Below are positions 16,099-24,175 of a DNA stretch of 47,285 bases, one piece after another. The DNA is from CAITSH01 sp945892985 (lineage in GTDB: Bacteria > Pseudomonadota > Gammaproteobacteria > Burkholderiales > SG8-39). A model generated the notes under the pieces. That model was given only the letters and a program-made list of their open reading frames with translations, was not told where the DNA came from and did not search any database. Position 1 is the first letter of the stretch. Each line of letters opens with the position of its first letter. A program made the translations under genes and the position numbers. Location: contig CAMDDU010000034.1 of assembly GCA_945892985.1 (NCBI GenBank), positions 1 through 47,285 of the forward strand. The letters are read 5' to 3'.

Positions 16099-17163
16099 AT
16101 GGATATGAAATCGATCAAAACTATTGCCGGGCTGGCAATGGCTTGCTGCCTCGTCACGGTTCCCGATTGCTTGGCGGTGGAGGGCGATACGGCGCCACGC
16201 TCTTTGGCGGCACAGGATGAGCGCGTTCGGGCGGAGCAGGACCGCGCGCTTGAAACCGAGCAGATGCTTGGCGCCGTTGTCAGGGTACGCAGCAAGGCGC
16301 TCGAAGATGCACGTTCTAATTCATCACTGGGACGCACGCGCGAGGGTACCGGTGTGGTCATCGACGACCAGGGCCATATCCTCACTGTGGGCTACATCGT
16401 CATCGAGTCCGAAGCGATTGAAGTCACCACCGCGGAGCAGAAGACCGTTCCCGCCACGCTGGTGGGTTATGACCATGCGAGCGGTTTTGGCCTGCTGAAG
16501 GCGCAAATGCCGATGGGGGTTAAGCCCATCGCAATGGGGCTGTCGTCGGCGCTGGCGGTGCGCGATCCGGTGATGGTGCTGCCCTTTGGCGGGCGGGAGG
16601 CCGCCACACCCACCTATGTGGTCGCCAAGCGCCAGTTCGCCGGTAGTTGGGAGTATCTGCTCGATGAGGCGATATTCACCTCGCCGCCGACGCTCAGTTG
16701 GGCGGGGGCCGCCCTGGTGGGGCGGGACGGCAGGCTTGTCGGCATCGGCTCGCTGCTGGTGCGCGACACTGTGGAACGGGGCACGCCGCTGCCCGGCAAC
16801 ATGTTCATTCCGATCGATCTGTTGAAGCCCATACTGCAGGATCTCGTGCTCAAGGGGCGGGCTGCCGGTGATGGGCGTCCCTGGCTGGGCCTTGCCACCG
16901 AAGAGGTCCAGGGACGCTTGTTCGTCACGCGCGTTTCGCCCGATAGTCCGGCTGACAAGGCCGGGATCAAGCGCGGCGACATTGTCGTCGGCGTCGGCGC
17001 GGCTGCGGTGAAAACCCATGAAGAGCTCTACCGGAAAATGTGGGGCATGGGGGCTGCAGGCACCGACGTGGCGCTCAAGCTGCTGCAGGGCCTCGATGTG
17101 CGCGAAGTGCGCGTGCGTTCGATAGACCGCGCCGAGTATTTTCGCGCCAAGCCTGTATTCTGA
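16099..17163 (+). CDS. HtrA/S1C-like pseudoprotease with PDZ domain
   Basis: A 354-residue exported protein: signal peptide (about 1-26, ending D-C-L-A), a trypsin-like S1C domain (about 55-250) and a C-terminal PDZ domain (about 260-345, including W-L-G-L and S-P-A-D-K-A-G-I-K-R-G-D). The fold landmarks G-T-G-V-V-I-D-D-Q-G-H-I-L-T and P-A-T-L-V-G-Y-D are kept. The catalytic positions are not: the T-N-A-H-V-V His is Tyr99 (T-V-G-Y-I-V), the D-L-A-L-L Asp is Gly129, and the G-N-S-G-G Ser is Ala202 (S-W-A-G-A-A-L). It is therefore most likely a proteolytically dead chaperone or substrate binder in the periplasm. A short Cys pair in the signal peptide could be mistaken for a lipobox, but no good lipobox is seen. 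Start chosen by the GAGGGGGG site. Confidence 0.85.
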   Translation: MDMKSIKTIAGLAMACCLVTVPDCLAVEGDTAPRSLAAQDERVRAEQDRALETEQMLGAVVRVRSKALEDARSNSSLGRTREGTGVVIDDQGHILTVGYIVIESEAIEVTTAEQKTVPATLVGYDHASGFGLLKAQMPMGVKPIAMGLSSALAVRDPVMVLPFGGREAATPTYVVAKRQFAGSWEYLLDEAIFTSPPTLSWAGAALVGRDGRLVGIGSLLVRDTVERGTPLPGNMFIPIDLLKPILQDLVLKGRAAGDGRPWLGLATEEVQGRLFVTRVSPDSPADKAGIKRGDIVVGVGAAAVKTHEELYRKMWGMGAAGTDVALKLLQGLDVREVRVRSIDRAEYFRAKPVF

Positions 17164-17272
17164 TGAATTGATGCACTGGTTTTCCTTCCGGTATCAGGCA
17201 CCGCGCGCGTGACCGGCTGCTTACACGCAGGCCATGGCACGAGGTTGGGCATGCTAGCATTGCCTCCCCACT

Positions 17273-17312
17273 GAGGAGGACAGACCCGCGATGAGCGGGT
17301 GACATTGAACCC
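17273..17312 (+). promoter_or_regulatory. Leader with strong SD, mini-ORF and hairpin before the kinase-like gene
   Basis: A strong GAGGAGGA (17273-17280) lies 32 bases before the ATG at 17313, too far for direct use. Between them are a three-codon ORF (ATG AGC GGG TGA at 17291-17302) and a perfect 6-bp stem ACCCGC-GATGA-GCGGGT (17284-17300). The SD may serve the mini-ORF with reinitiation at 17313, or the hairpin may bring SD and start closer. Seen in sequence; the function is inferred. Confidence 0.35.
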
Positions 17313-18392
17313 ATGAGTGAGCAATTCAGCGGCACCATGCCGGTCGCCGGTCGCCACAGCTTCGATGTCTCCGCGCTCGAAGCCTGGATGCGCGATCATG
17401 TCGAGGGCTACGCTGGTTTGCTTGCCGTCGAGCAGTTCAAGGGGGGGCAGTCCAATCCAACCTACCGTCTCGAGGCCGGGGGGCGCCGTTACGTGCTGCG
17501 TTCCAAGCCAGGCCTGGCGGCCAAATTATTGCCTTCCGCACACGCCATCGAGCGTGAATATCGTGTCATGGGCGCGTTGGGGAAGTGCGGCATCCCGGTG
17601 CCGCGCATGCTGGCGCTTTGCGAGGACGAGTCGGTGCTCGGGCGCGCGTTCTACATCATGGAGTGTGTCGAGGGGCGGGTTTTCTGGGAGCAGTCCTTGC
17701 CCGGTCTGCCGCCGCTTGAGCGCGCCGCCATATACGACGAAATGAACCGTGTCATCGCCGCGTTGCACGCGGTTGATTATGCCGCTTCGGGACTCGCCGA
17801 TTACGGCAAGCCGGGCAATTACTTCGCCCGCCAGATCGCGCGCTGGACGCGCCAGTACCAGGCCTCGGAGACGGAAAAAATACCAGCCATGGATCGGCTC
17901 ATCGCCTGGCTGCCGCAGCACATTCCCGCAGCCGATGAAACTGCGGTGGTACACGGTGACTATCGCATGGACAACCTCATATTCCATCCGAATGAGCCGC
18001 GCGTGGTGGCCATCCTGGACTGGGAATTGTCGACGCTGGGGCATCCGCTGGCGGATTTTTCCTACAACTGCATGGGCTGGCATATTCCCCCGGCGCAGTT
18101 TCGTGGCATCGCCGGACTTGATCTTGCGGCGCTGGGTATTCCCTCCGAGCAGGCCTATATCGAACAGTATTGCCGGCGCACCGGGCGCGAGGGCATCGCG
18201 TCGCAACATTGGGATTTTTACCTTGCCTACAACCTGTTTCGTATCGCCGCGATTTTGCAGGGCGTGATGAAGCGCGCGCTTGATGGCATCGCCGCCAGCC
18301 AGCAGGCGCTGGATGCCGGCAGGCGTGCCGGGCCGCTGGCGGAAATCGGCTGGCGTTTTGCCAAGCGATCGGACAAGCGAAACAGTACGTAG
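17313..18392 (+). CDS. APH-family phosphotransferase (ACAD10/11 N-domain / LvaA-like)
   Basis: A 359-residue kinase-fold protein. It has the G-G-Q-S-N-P-T-Y-R-L nucleotide loop (about 46-55), Y-V-L-R-S-K-P with the conserved Lys, the catalytic loop H-G-D-Y-R-M-D-N-L (about 214-222) and the metal-binding A-I-L-D-W-E-L (about 236-242). The closest family is the one fused to acyl-CoA dehydrogenase in eukaryotic ACAD10/11 and found as LvaA in levulinate catabolism, where it phosphorylates 4-hydroxyacyl-CoA. An acyl-CoA dehydrogenase gene follows 149 bases downstream, mirroring that fusion. I infer a role in converting 4-hydroxyacyl-CoA for beta-oxidation; an antibiotic-resistance role is unlikely. 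Confidence 0.88.
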   Translation: MSEQFSGTMPVAGRHSFDVSALEAWMRDHVEGYAGLLAVEQFKGGQSNPTYRLEAGGRRYVLRSKPGLAAKLLPSAHAIEREYRVMGALGKCGIPVPRMLALCEDESVLGRAFYIMECVEGRVFWEQSLPGLPPLERAAIYDEMNRVIAALHAVDYAASGLADYGKPGNYFARQIARWTRQYQASETEKIPAMDRLIAWLPQHIPAADETAVVHGDYRMDNLIFHPNEPRVVAILDWELSTLGHPLADFSYNCMGWHIPPAQFRGIAGLDLAALGIPSEQAYIEQYCRRTGREGIASQHWDFYLAYNLFRIAAILQGVMKRALDGIAASQQALDAGRRAGPLAEIGWRFAKRSDKRNST

Positions 18393-18399
18393 TAGGTTT

Positions 18400-18490
18400 C
18401 CTCCCCCTTGGGAGGGAGGGGGAGTGCCAAGTTATTCGTGATTGCTTGCATTCACCCTCTCCCCGGCCCTCCCCGTCAAGGGGGAGGGGC
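18400..18490. repeat. Paired C/G-rich palindromes, REP-like intergenic element
   Basis: Two palindromes, CTCCCCCTTGGGAGGG (18401-18416) and CCCTCCCCGTCAAGGGGGAG (within 18467-18488), flank a short AT-richer core. The outer arms (GGGAGGGGGAG against CTCTCCCC) could also pair with each other, so the whole may fold as one larger cruciform. Elements of this type are dispersed in several betaproteobacterial genomes. It sits between the kinase-like gene and the acyl-CoA dehydrogenase and could stabilise or attenuate the transcript. Confidence 0.55.
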
Positions 18491-18541
18491 TTAGAGAGTC
18501 GCATTATTGACGTTGCCATGGTTTGCTAAAAAGGACAGAAA

Positions 18542-19744
18542 ATGGACTTCGAATATTCGGACAAGGTCAAGGCGCTGCAGCAAAAGCTCAAGGCCTTCAT
18601 GGAAGAGAACATCTATCCCAACGAAAATATTTTTCACCACCAGGTCGCCGAGGGCGACCGTTGGCAGGTGCCCAAACTGATAGGCGAACTCAAGGTCAAG
18701 GCGCGCGCCGCCGGCCTGTGGAACCTGTGGCGTCCAAAGGATCACGGCGGCGAGCTGACCAACCTGGAATACGCGCCGCTGTGCGAAATCATGGGCCGTG
18801 TGCCATGGGCGCCCGAAGTATTCAACTGCAACGCCCCCGACACCGGCAACATGGAGACCCTGCTGCGTTACGCCACGCCGGCGCAGCAGGAGCAATGGCT
18901 GCTACCGCTGCTCGAGGGCAGGATTCGCTCGGCTTTCGCCATGACCGAGCCCGACGTGGCATCGAGCGACGCCACCAACATCCAGTTGAGCATCACGCGC
19001 GAGGGCGGCGACTATGTCATCAACGGCAAGAAGTGGTGGATCACCAACGCCCCGGATCCGCGCTGCGCGATTTTCATCGTCATGGGCAAGACCGACCCGG
19101 CCAACGCCAACCGCTACCAACAGCAGTCTATGGTCCTGGTGCCGCGTGATGCCCCGGGACTCAAGGTCCTGCGCCCTCTTACGGTGTTCGGTTATGACGA
19201 CGCGCCGCAGGGCCACGGCGAAATGGTGTTCGAGAATGTGCGCGTGCCTGCTGCCAACATCCTTCTTGGCGAGGGACGCGGGTTCGAAATCGCACAGGGC
19301 CGCCTCGGTCCGGGCCGCATACACCACTGCATGCGCCTGACTGGCCTCGCCGAGCGAGCGCTTGAATTCATGTGCAAGCGCACCAAGTCGCGCGTCGCGT
19401 TTGGCAAGCCGGTGTCCGAGCAGACGGTCACGCTCGAGCGCATCGCCGAGTCTCGAATCATGATCGACCAGGCGCGCCTCTTGACGCTCAAGGCCGCTTA
19501 TATGATGGATAAGGTCGGCAACAAGCACGCCAAGGCGGAGATCGCCATGATCAAGGTGGCTGCGCCGCTGATGGCCTGCAAGGTCATCGATTGGGCGATC
19601 CAGGCGCATGGCGCGGGTGGGCTGTCCGAGGACTTCCCGCTCGCCGATGCCTACCAGAGCGCGCGCACACTGCGCTTTGCTGATGGCCCGGACGAAGTGC
19701 ATCGCAACCAGATTGGCAGGCTGGAACTGGCGAAATACCTCTGA
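18542..19744 (+). CDS. Acyl-CoA dehydrogenase (ACAD10/11 C-domain-like)
   Basis: A 400-residue FAD acyl-CoA dehydrogenase: helical N-domain, beta-domain with A-F-A-M-T-E-P-D-V-A-S-S-D-A-T-N (FAD/substrate loop, about 132-147) and G-K-K-W-W-I-T-N-A, and C-domain with R-x-x-F-G-K-P-V-S and the terminal R-F-A-D-G-P-D-E-V-H. The sequence resembles the dehydrogenase half of ACAD10/11. With the kinase-like gene upstream it is a candidate for the step that eliminates phosphate from a phosphorylated hydroxyacyl-CoA. AAGGAC precedes the ATG by 6 bases. The end of the gene shows a tandem GAAATACCTCT duplication straddling the stop codon. Confidence 0.92.
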   Translation: MDFEYSDKVKALQQKLKAFMEENIYPNENIFHHQVAEGDRWQVPKLIGELKVKARAAGLWNLWRPKDHGGELTNLEYAPLCEIMGRVPWAPEVFNCNAPDTGNMETLLRYATPAQQEQWLLPLLEGRIRSAFAMTEPDVASSDATNIQLSITREGGDYVINGKKWWITNAPDPRCAIFIVMGKTDPANANRYQQQSMVLVPRDAPGLKVLRPLTVFGYDDAPQGHGEMVFENVRVPAANILLGEGRGFEIAQGRLGPGRIHHCMRLTGLAERALEFMCKRTKSRVAFGKPVSEQTVTLERIAESRIMIDQARLLTLKAAYMMDKVGNKHAKAEIAMIKVAAPLMACKVIDWAIQAHGAGGLSEDFPLADAYQSARTLRFADGPDEVHRNQIGRLELAKYL

Positions 19745-19765
19745 AATACCTCTAAGGCGGTGCGG

Positions 19766-20425
19766 ATGATTAAGCTCTGCGGATTTGGCGTCAGTAATTA
19801 TTACAACAAGATAAAAATCATCTTGCTCGCCAAAGGCGTTCCGTTCGTGGAGGAGTACGTGGGTGTGTCGCATGACTCACTGCGCCTGCAGCAGTCGCCG
19901 GCGCGCAAGATTCCGTTTTTGGATGTGGATGGCGTGGTGTTGTCTGAGTCACAGGCGATCGCCGAGTATCTTGAAGACGCGTTTCCGCAGCCGGCGTTAT
20001 ATCCGGCGGATGTACTGGAACGTGCGCGCTGTCGCGAACTCATCGAGATCATCGAGTTGTACCTCGAGTTGCCGGCGCGTCGCCTTTACCGTGGGGTATT
20101 TTTCGGCGGAACGGTTTCACCGGAGTTGAAGGAGCAGGTGAAGGCGGAGCTCGGGCGCGGTGTGCGGGCCCTGGCGGTCACGGCGAAGTTTGCGCCTTAC
20201 ATTGCCGGCGGCGTATTCACCCATGCCGATTGCGCCGCAGCGGTACACCTGCCTCTGGTTTCCATCGCCTGCAAGAAAATTTATGGCATGGATCCGTTTG
20301 AGGGCATTGCCGCGATAAGGCCTTACTTGAAAATGCTCGGAGGACACCCCGCAGTGAGCAAGACCAACGCAGAGCGCAAGGCGGCTGAGACGGCGATGAT
20401 CGCGGCGCGGGCGAAGCCCGCTTGA
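19766..20425 (+). CDS. Glutathione S-transferase family protein
   Basis: A 219-residue GST. The N-terminal thioredoxin-fold domain (1-80) ends in the glutathione-binding motif L-S-E-S-Q-A-I-A-E-Y-L (about 61-71), and the cis-Pro is in R-K-I-P-F-L-D. The C-terminal helical domain is about 90-215. The first helix has Ser-Asn-Tyr-Tyr in place of a Cys, suggesting a Ser- or Tyr-type enzyme. ATG 19766 is preferred because AAGGCGG lies 5 bases upstream; a GTG at 19760 is in frame. It follows the acyl-CoA dehydrogenase by 21 bases and is likely co-transcribed. Confidence 0.88.
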   Translation: MIKLCGFGVSNYYNKIKIILLAKGVPFVEEYVGVSHDSLRLQQSPARKIPFLDVDGVVLSESQAIAEYLEDAFPQPALYPADVLERARCRELIEIIELYLELPARRLYRGVFFGGTVSPELKEQVKAELGRGVRALAVTAKFAPYIAGGVFTHADCAAAVHLPLVSIACKKIYGMDPFEGIAAIRPYLKMLGGHPAVSKTNAERKAAETAMIAARAKPA

Positions 20426-20440
20426 AGTTAGCGGGCCCGT

Positions 20441-20520
20441 AGTCGCGCTTTCGCTCTAGTCGCCCTAGTCGCTTCGGTCGCTTCAGTCGCCTCAGTCGCC
20501 TCAGTCGCTTCGGTCGCTTA
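20441..20520. repeat. 9-bp tandem array, about nine copies
   Basis: The unit AGTCGCYTC / GGTCGCTTC is repeated nine times with small changes (one copy is 8 bp). The array lies between two convergent genes, 15 bases after one stop and 22 before the other. It is not coding in the neighbouring genes. Confidence 0.9.
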
Positions 20521-20542
20521 AGGGATTCGTGCCGCGGGCAAG

Positions 20543-21391
20543 TCAGCTTTTAATGGCGAATGGATTGACGGGGTTTTTTTTCGCCAGCAGGCCTTCTGTG
20601 CGTGCGCGCACAGCACCTAGAATTCCCGGATGCGTCAGCACCCAGAAACGTTCTTCCAGCACGGCATTCACGCCGGCGTCGGCGATGTCGTCCGCCGACA
20701 GGCGTCCTGAGCGCACGGCATGGCGCAAGTCCGCTTCCTGGGTCTGGCGCACGGGGCTTTTCTCTCCGTCCCCTGCTGCAGGGCCGGGGCGGTTGCGGTC
20801 CGAATCGGCGATGCCACTGGAAAAATACGCCGGGCACAGCACCGAGCAGCGTACCGCACTGCCCTGTTGCGCCAGGTCGTGATAAAGGCATTCGGACAAT
20901 GCCACCACGGCGTGCTTTGAAACAGAGTAGGCGCCCATTCCCGGAGGCGAAATCAATCCGGCGACCGATGCGGTGTTGAGGATGTGCCCCTCATTTTGTG
21001 CCAGAAGCAGTGGCGTAAATACCTGGATGCCGTGGATGACGCCCTTGAGATTGACCCCGAGCACCCAGTCCCATTCGGCGACGCTCGTTTCCCAAACCGG
21101 CCCCAGCGGCGCGACGCCGGCGTTGTTGCACACCACGTGTGCCGCACCCCATGCGGACAAGGCCAGTTCGGCGAGCGCTTTGACATCGTGAAGTTGCGAC
21201 ACATCGACTGGCAATGACACCACCTGCGCGCCGCAGGCCTTGAGTGATTTTTCAGTGGACGCGAGGGCGCTTGCGTCGACATCGGCAAGGACTAGTCGCA
21301 TGCCCTCGGCCGCAAAGCGCGCGGCGAGTGCCGTTCCCAGCGCGCCCGCGGCGCCGGTGATAATCGCGACCTTGTTTTTTAGTTCTCGCAT
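20543..21391 (-). CDS. SDR family NAD(P)-dependent oxidoreductase
   Basis: A 282-residue classical short-chain dehydrogenase. The nucleotide loop T-G-A-A-G-A-L-G is at 12-19, N-N-A-G at 89-92, and the catalytic Ser142, Tyr155 and Lys159 (Y-S-V-S-K) are all present. The Asp39 region (L-A-D-V-D) suggests NAD preference. The substrate is unknown. The gene is preceded by a YciA-like thioesterase on the same strand, with a 7-bp tandem array in the 87-bp gap. Its 5' untranslated region would contain that array. Confidence 0.9.
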   Translation of the reverse strand: MRELKNKVAIITGAAGALGTALAARFAAEGMRLVLADVDASALASTEKSLKACGAQVVSLPVDVSQLHDVKALAELALSAWGAAHVVCNNAGVAPLGPVWETSVAEWDWVLGVNLKGVIHGIQVFTPLLLAQNEGHILNTASVAGLISPPGMGAYSVSKHAVVALSECLYHDLAQQGSAVRCSVLCPAYFSSGIADSDRNRPGPAAGDGEKSPVRQTQEADLRHAVRSGRLSADDIADAGVNAVLEERFWVLTHPGILGAVRARTEGLLAKKNPVNPFAIKS

Positions 21392-21403
21392 ACTGTGGGG
21401 CGG

Positions 21404-21483
21404 GTGTGCAGGTGTGCAGGTGTCAGGCGTCAGGCGTCAGGTGTCAGGCGTCAGGTGTCAGGTGTCAGGCGTCAGGCGTCAGG
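21404..21483. repeat. 7-bp tandem array (GYGTCAG), eleven copies
   Basis: Two 8-bp copies GTGTGCAG are followed by nine 7-bp copies alternating GTGTCAG and GCGTCAG. The last copy (21476-21482) contains the TGA stop codon of the thioesterase gene on the minus strand. The other end is 12 bases upstream of the SDR start codon. Copy-number change would alter the distance between the two genes. Confidence 0.92.
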
Positions 21484-21883
21484 TCCGGGGAGGCACCGCG
21501 CGCGGTTTGCGGTCTTCATCGGTGGCGACGTAGGTGAGCGTCGCTTCGGTAACTTTTACAGTTTCGAGGTCCGATGGATTGCGTTGTGCGTAGACCTCGA
21601 CGTTGACGGTGATCGAGGTGTTGCCGACGGCAACGATGTCGGCGTAAAAACTTACGACGTCGCCGATCAGCACGGGTTGCTTGAAAGTGAACGCATTGAC
21701 CGCCACGGTGGCGACGCGTCCGCGCGCGCGCCGCGCCGCCATCACGCCGCCGGCAATGTCCACCTGCGACATGATCCAGCCGCCGAAAATATCGCCGTGC
21801 TGGTTGGCGTCGGCCGGCATGGGCACGACCCGTAGCACCGCTTCCCTGCCCTGGGGGAGTTTGATTTCTATCATGCTATCCAT
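21479..21883 (-). CDS. Acyl-CoA thioesterase, YciA-like hotdog
   Basis: A 134-residue hotdog thioesterase with the YciA/BACH pattern: P-A-D-A-N-Q-H-G-D-I-F-G-G-W-I-M-S-Q-V-D (Asn-x-His then Asp in the active-site helix), followed by V-A-V-N-A-F-T-F-K-Q-P-V and G-D-V-V-S-F-Y-A. It hydrolyses acyl-CoA esters. Two ATGs are possible (21883 and 21874). The stop codon lies inside the last unit of a 7-bp tandem array, so the C-terminal residues P-P-R-T may be set by that repeat. Upstream genes on the same strand belong to the glycosyltransferase operon, 96 bases away. Confidence 0.88.
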   Translation of the reverse strand: MDSMIEIKLPQGREAVLRVVPMPADANQHGDIFGGWIMSQVDIAGGVMAARRARGRVATVAVNAFTFKQPVLIGDVVSFYADIVAVGNTSITVNVEVYAQRNPSDLETVKVTEATLTYVATDEDRKPRAVPPRT

Positions 21884-21979
21884 TGTAGTCGCCCGCAGAA
21901 AAAACAGTACGATGCCCGGAAACGACCATCTGGCAACGGTTTTCAGGCGATGTGCGGGGCGGGGAGGGTTGGAGGGCTG

Positions 21980-24169
21980 TTACGGGCGGTGTGTTTCAAG
22001 CACATCGAAGCTGCGCGGGACTTCACCCGAGGCATGCATGCGCCACATTTGAAGATACGCGGCGTCGAGATTTTTCACCAGACGTTCAATGTCGAACAGC
22101 GGATGTGTTTCGCGATTGCGCGCGAGTCGCGCCTTGAGTGCGTGCAGTTTTTCCGGATTTATGCCGAGGTCACAGGCGAGGCCTTCGTAGGCCTGAAGGC
22201 TTGCGACGATGCAGTCCTCAAGACCGACAGCATGAAGGAGTCCGGCGGCCAGACGCGACACCCAGTGCTCGCCTGGGCAGGTGATGATAGGCACGCCCGA
22301 CCAGAGGGCGTCCATTCCCTGCGTGTGTGCGGTCCAATGCAGGGTATCGAGATAGACATCGGCCAGCCGCAGTCTGGCCAGATAAGCCTCGGTGTCAATA
22401 AACGGCGCGAAGACCAGTCGGTGTGGTGCTATACCGGCGGCGCGGGCGTGCTGTTTTAAATTGCTCTCGCCCGGGCCGGCCTGAAGCCACAGCACGCTGC
22501 CCGGAACGCGTTCGAGAATGCGCATCCAGGCGGCAAACACGCGCGGATCAATTTTTTCGTGGCGGTTAAAGGCGCAAAACACGGTGCCTTGTTCCGGCAG
22601 GCCCGATGCGGCTCGTGTCGGGGTGGGCAATGCGCGCTCCCGACGCAAGCTTGTCGGTGCATAACAATGTGGCAGTCGTACTATTTTTTCGGCGTAGAAG
22701 TCTTCCGCGCCGTGCGGAATGACGGTGCGGTCGGCGATGACGTAGTCGAGCAGACCACCGCCCAGGGTTGCTGGGTAGGCGGCGTAGCCGACCTGTATGG
22801 GCGCCGACCGCAAGGCCAACGCCTCGCTGCGACCGTTGCGGTTGTAGCCGTTGAGATCGACGAGGATGTCTATGCCATCCGCGGCGATGCGTGGCGCGAT
22901 ATGTTGCAGCGGCAGGCTGCTTATGTCGGCGAACTTATCGCAGGCGCGACGGATGTTTTCGAAGCTCTTGCTACCATCTTCTTTGGACAGGCTGTAGCCG
23001 AATATCTCAAAGCGCCGTCGGTCGTGAAGTCCGTAGACCTGGCCGGTGAGGCGGGAGGTCGGATGCGGGCCAAAATCAGAGGACAAATAGCCGATGCGAA
23101 GCTTTTTTCGGGTGAGTCCGTGCATCGGTACGCCCCCGGATATGCCGCTTGTGTTGTGTGCGATCCCTGCGGCAACGCGGTCGGCGAGTTTTTTTTGCGC
23201 GGCGGCTGAAATGGGCAGGTTGAGCAGGTTGAAGGCGAGGCTGCGCGACTGCATGGTCCCGTATGGCGATGCGCTGATTAGCTCAGTACAGCGCGCCACG
23301 AAGGCGTCGTAGCCCGCCCAGTCGCATTGGGCGACCCGTTCGTATCCGGCTAGCACAAAGAGGTCCTCCGGTTGCATCAGGGAGGGCAGGTCTTGCGGCT
23401 CGGTGAACCCTGTTTGGGCTGCCCATTGGGTGAAGCGCTGACGTAACGCGCCCTCATCGTGTGCAAGCGCGGTATCAATGTCATGCCGTGCCTCGTCAAT
23501 GCGTCCCAAGGCGGCGAGCGCATACCCACGGTTGAGTCGCGTCTGCGCGTCAGAGGGTGAGAGCGCGAGTGCGTCGCTTGCCGCCATGATGACATCCTGA
23601 TGGCGGCGGGCGTTGAGGCACGACTCAACCAGATTGCGGTGTGCGACCGGCGATTCGGGGCACGTGGCGAGAAAGCGGCGGTTGTTCTCGATCGCATCGT
23701 CGGTGCGTCCGAGCCGCAGTAGCACAAGGCCGCGGTTTTGCAGCGACTGTGCGTGGGATCCGTTGATACTGAGCGCGCGATCATAGTGGGCAAGCGCCGC
23801 AATATCATTACCCATGATCTCCTGTACGAGGCCGACACTGAACAGCATTTTCGTATCGGATGGATGATCTCGCAGCCAACTTTGGCCTTGTGCGAGCGCC
23901 GCATCGGTTTGTCCGGTCTGGCATGAGAGGGCAATCCGGGCAAGTGCGGCTTGCCGGTGTCCGGGATCGAGCGCCAGCACATGTTCAAAAGCGAGCAATG
24001 CGGCTGACAGGTCGCCGATCTGATGCCGGCATGCGCCGAGCAGGAACCACGCCGCGGAGTCGGCGGGATGGGCGGCGCAATGCGATTGAAGTACTGCGGC
24101 TGCTTCGGGAGTTTTCCCAGCGGCTATTTTCTCCTCAGCTTGGCTGAGCGTGGCGCCCCGGTGTTGCAA
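21980..24169 (-). CDS. TPR protein with GT41 (OGT/SPINDLY/HMW1C-type) glycosyltransferase domain
   Basis: A 729-residue cytoplasmic protein. Residues about 5-240 are tetratricopeptide repeats; about 355-720 are the GT41 catalytic domain. The base-type His is His369 in S-S-D-F-G-P-H-P-T-S-R-L, matching human OGT His498. The UDP-binding Lys is Lys539 in N-R-H-E-K-I-D-P-R, matching Lys842. Further motifs include A-P-I-Q-V-G-Y-A-A-Y-P-A-T, L-D-Y-V-I-A-D and H-T-Q-G-M-D-A-L-W-S-G-V-P (615-627). It should transfer a sugar from a nucleotide donor to protein. The only usable start near the 5' end is TTG 24169, two codons after the amber stop of the FecR gene and in the same frame, without a clear ribosome-binding site, so coupling is likely. 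It is the last gene of the secretion operon. Confidence 0.93.
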   Translation of the reverse strand: MQHRGATLSQAEEKIAAGKTPEAAAVLQSHCAAHPADSAAWFLLGACRHQIGDLSAALLAFEHVLALDPGHRQAALARIALSCQTGQTDAALAQGQSWLRDHPSDTKMLFSVGLVQEIMGNDIAALAHYDRALSINGSHAQSLQNRGLVLLRLGRTDDAIENNRRFLATCPESPVAHRNLVESCLNARRHQDVIMAASDALALSPSDAQTRLNRGYALAALGRIDEARHDIDTALAHDEGALRQRFTQWAAQTGFTEPQDLPSLMQPEDLFVLAGYERVAQCDWAGYDAFVARCTELISASPYGTMQSRSLAFNLLNLPISAAAQKKLADRVAAGIAHNTSGISGGVPMHGLTRKKLRIGYLSSDFGPHPTSRLTGQVYGLHDRRRFEIFGYSLSKEDGSKSFENIRRACDKFADISSLPLQHIAPRIAADGIDILVDLNGYNRNGRSEALALRSAPIQVGYAAYPATLGGGLLDYVIADRTVIPHGAEDFYAEKIVRLPHCYAPTSLRRERALPTPTRAASGLPEQGTVFCAFNRHEKIDPRVFAAWMRILERVPGSVLWLQAGPGESNLKQHARAAGIAPHRLVFAPFIDTEAYLARLRLADVYLDTLHWTAHTQGMDALWSGVPIITCPGEHWVSRLAAGLLHAVGLEDCIVASLQAYEGLACDLGINPEKLHALKARLARNRETHPLFDIERLVKNLDAAYLQMWRMHASGEVPRSFDVLETHRP

Positions 24170-24175
24170 ACAGTG

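Noticed and set aside
16099..17163. Active DegP/DegQ-type serine protease
   Set aside because: All three catalytic positions are substituted.
17313..18392. Aminoglycoside phosphotransferase resistance gene
   Set aside because: Although the fold is APH-like, sequence and the neighbouring acyl-CoA dehydrogenase fit the ACAD10/11-LvaA group.
20441..21483. Tandem arrays as CRISPR repeats
   Set aside because: Units are 7-9 bp without spacers, and no cas genes are present.
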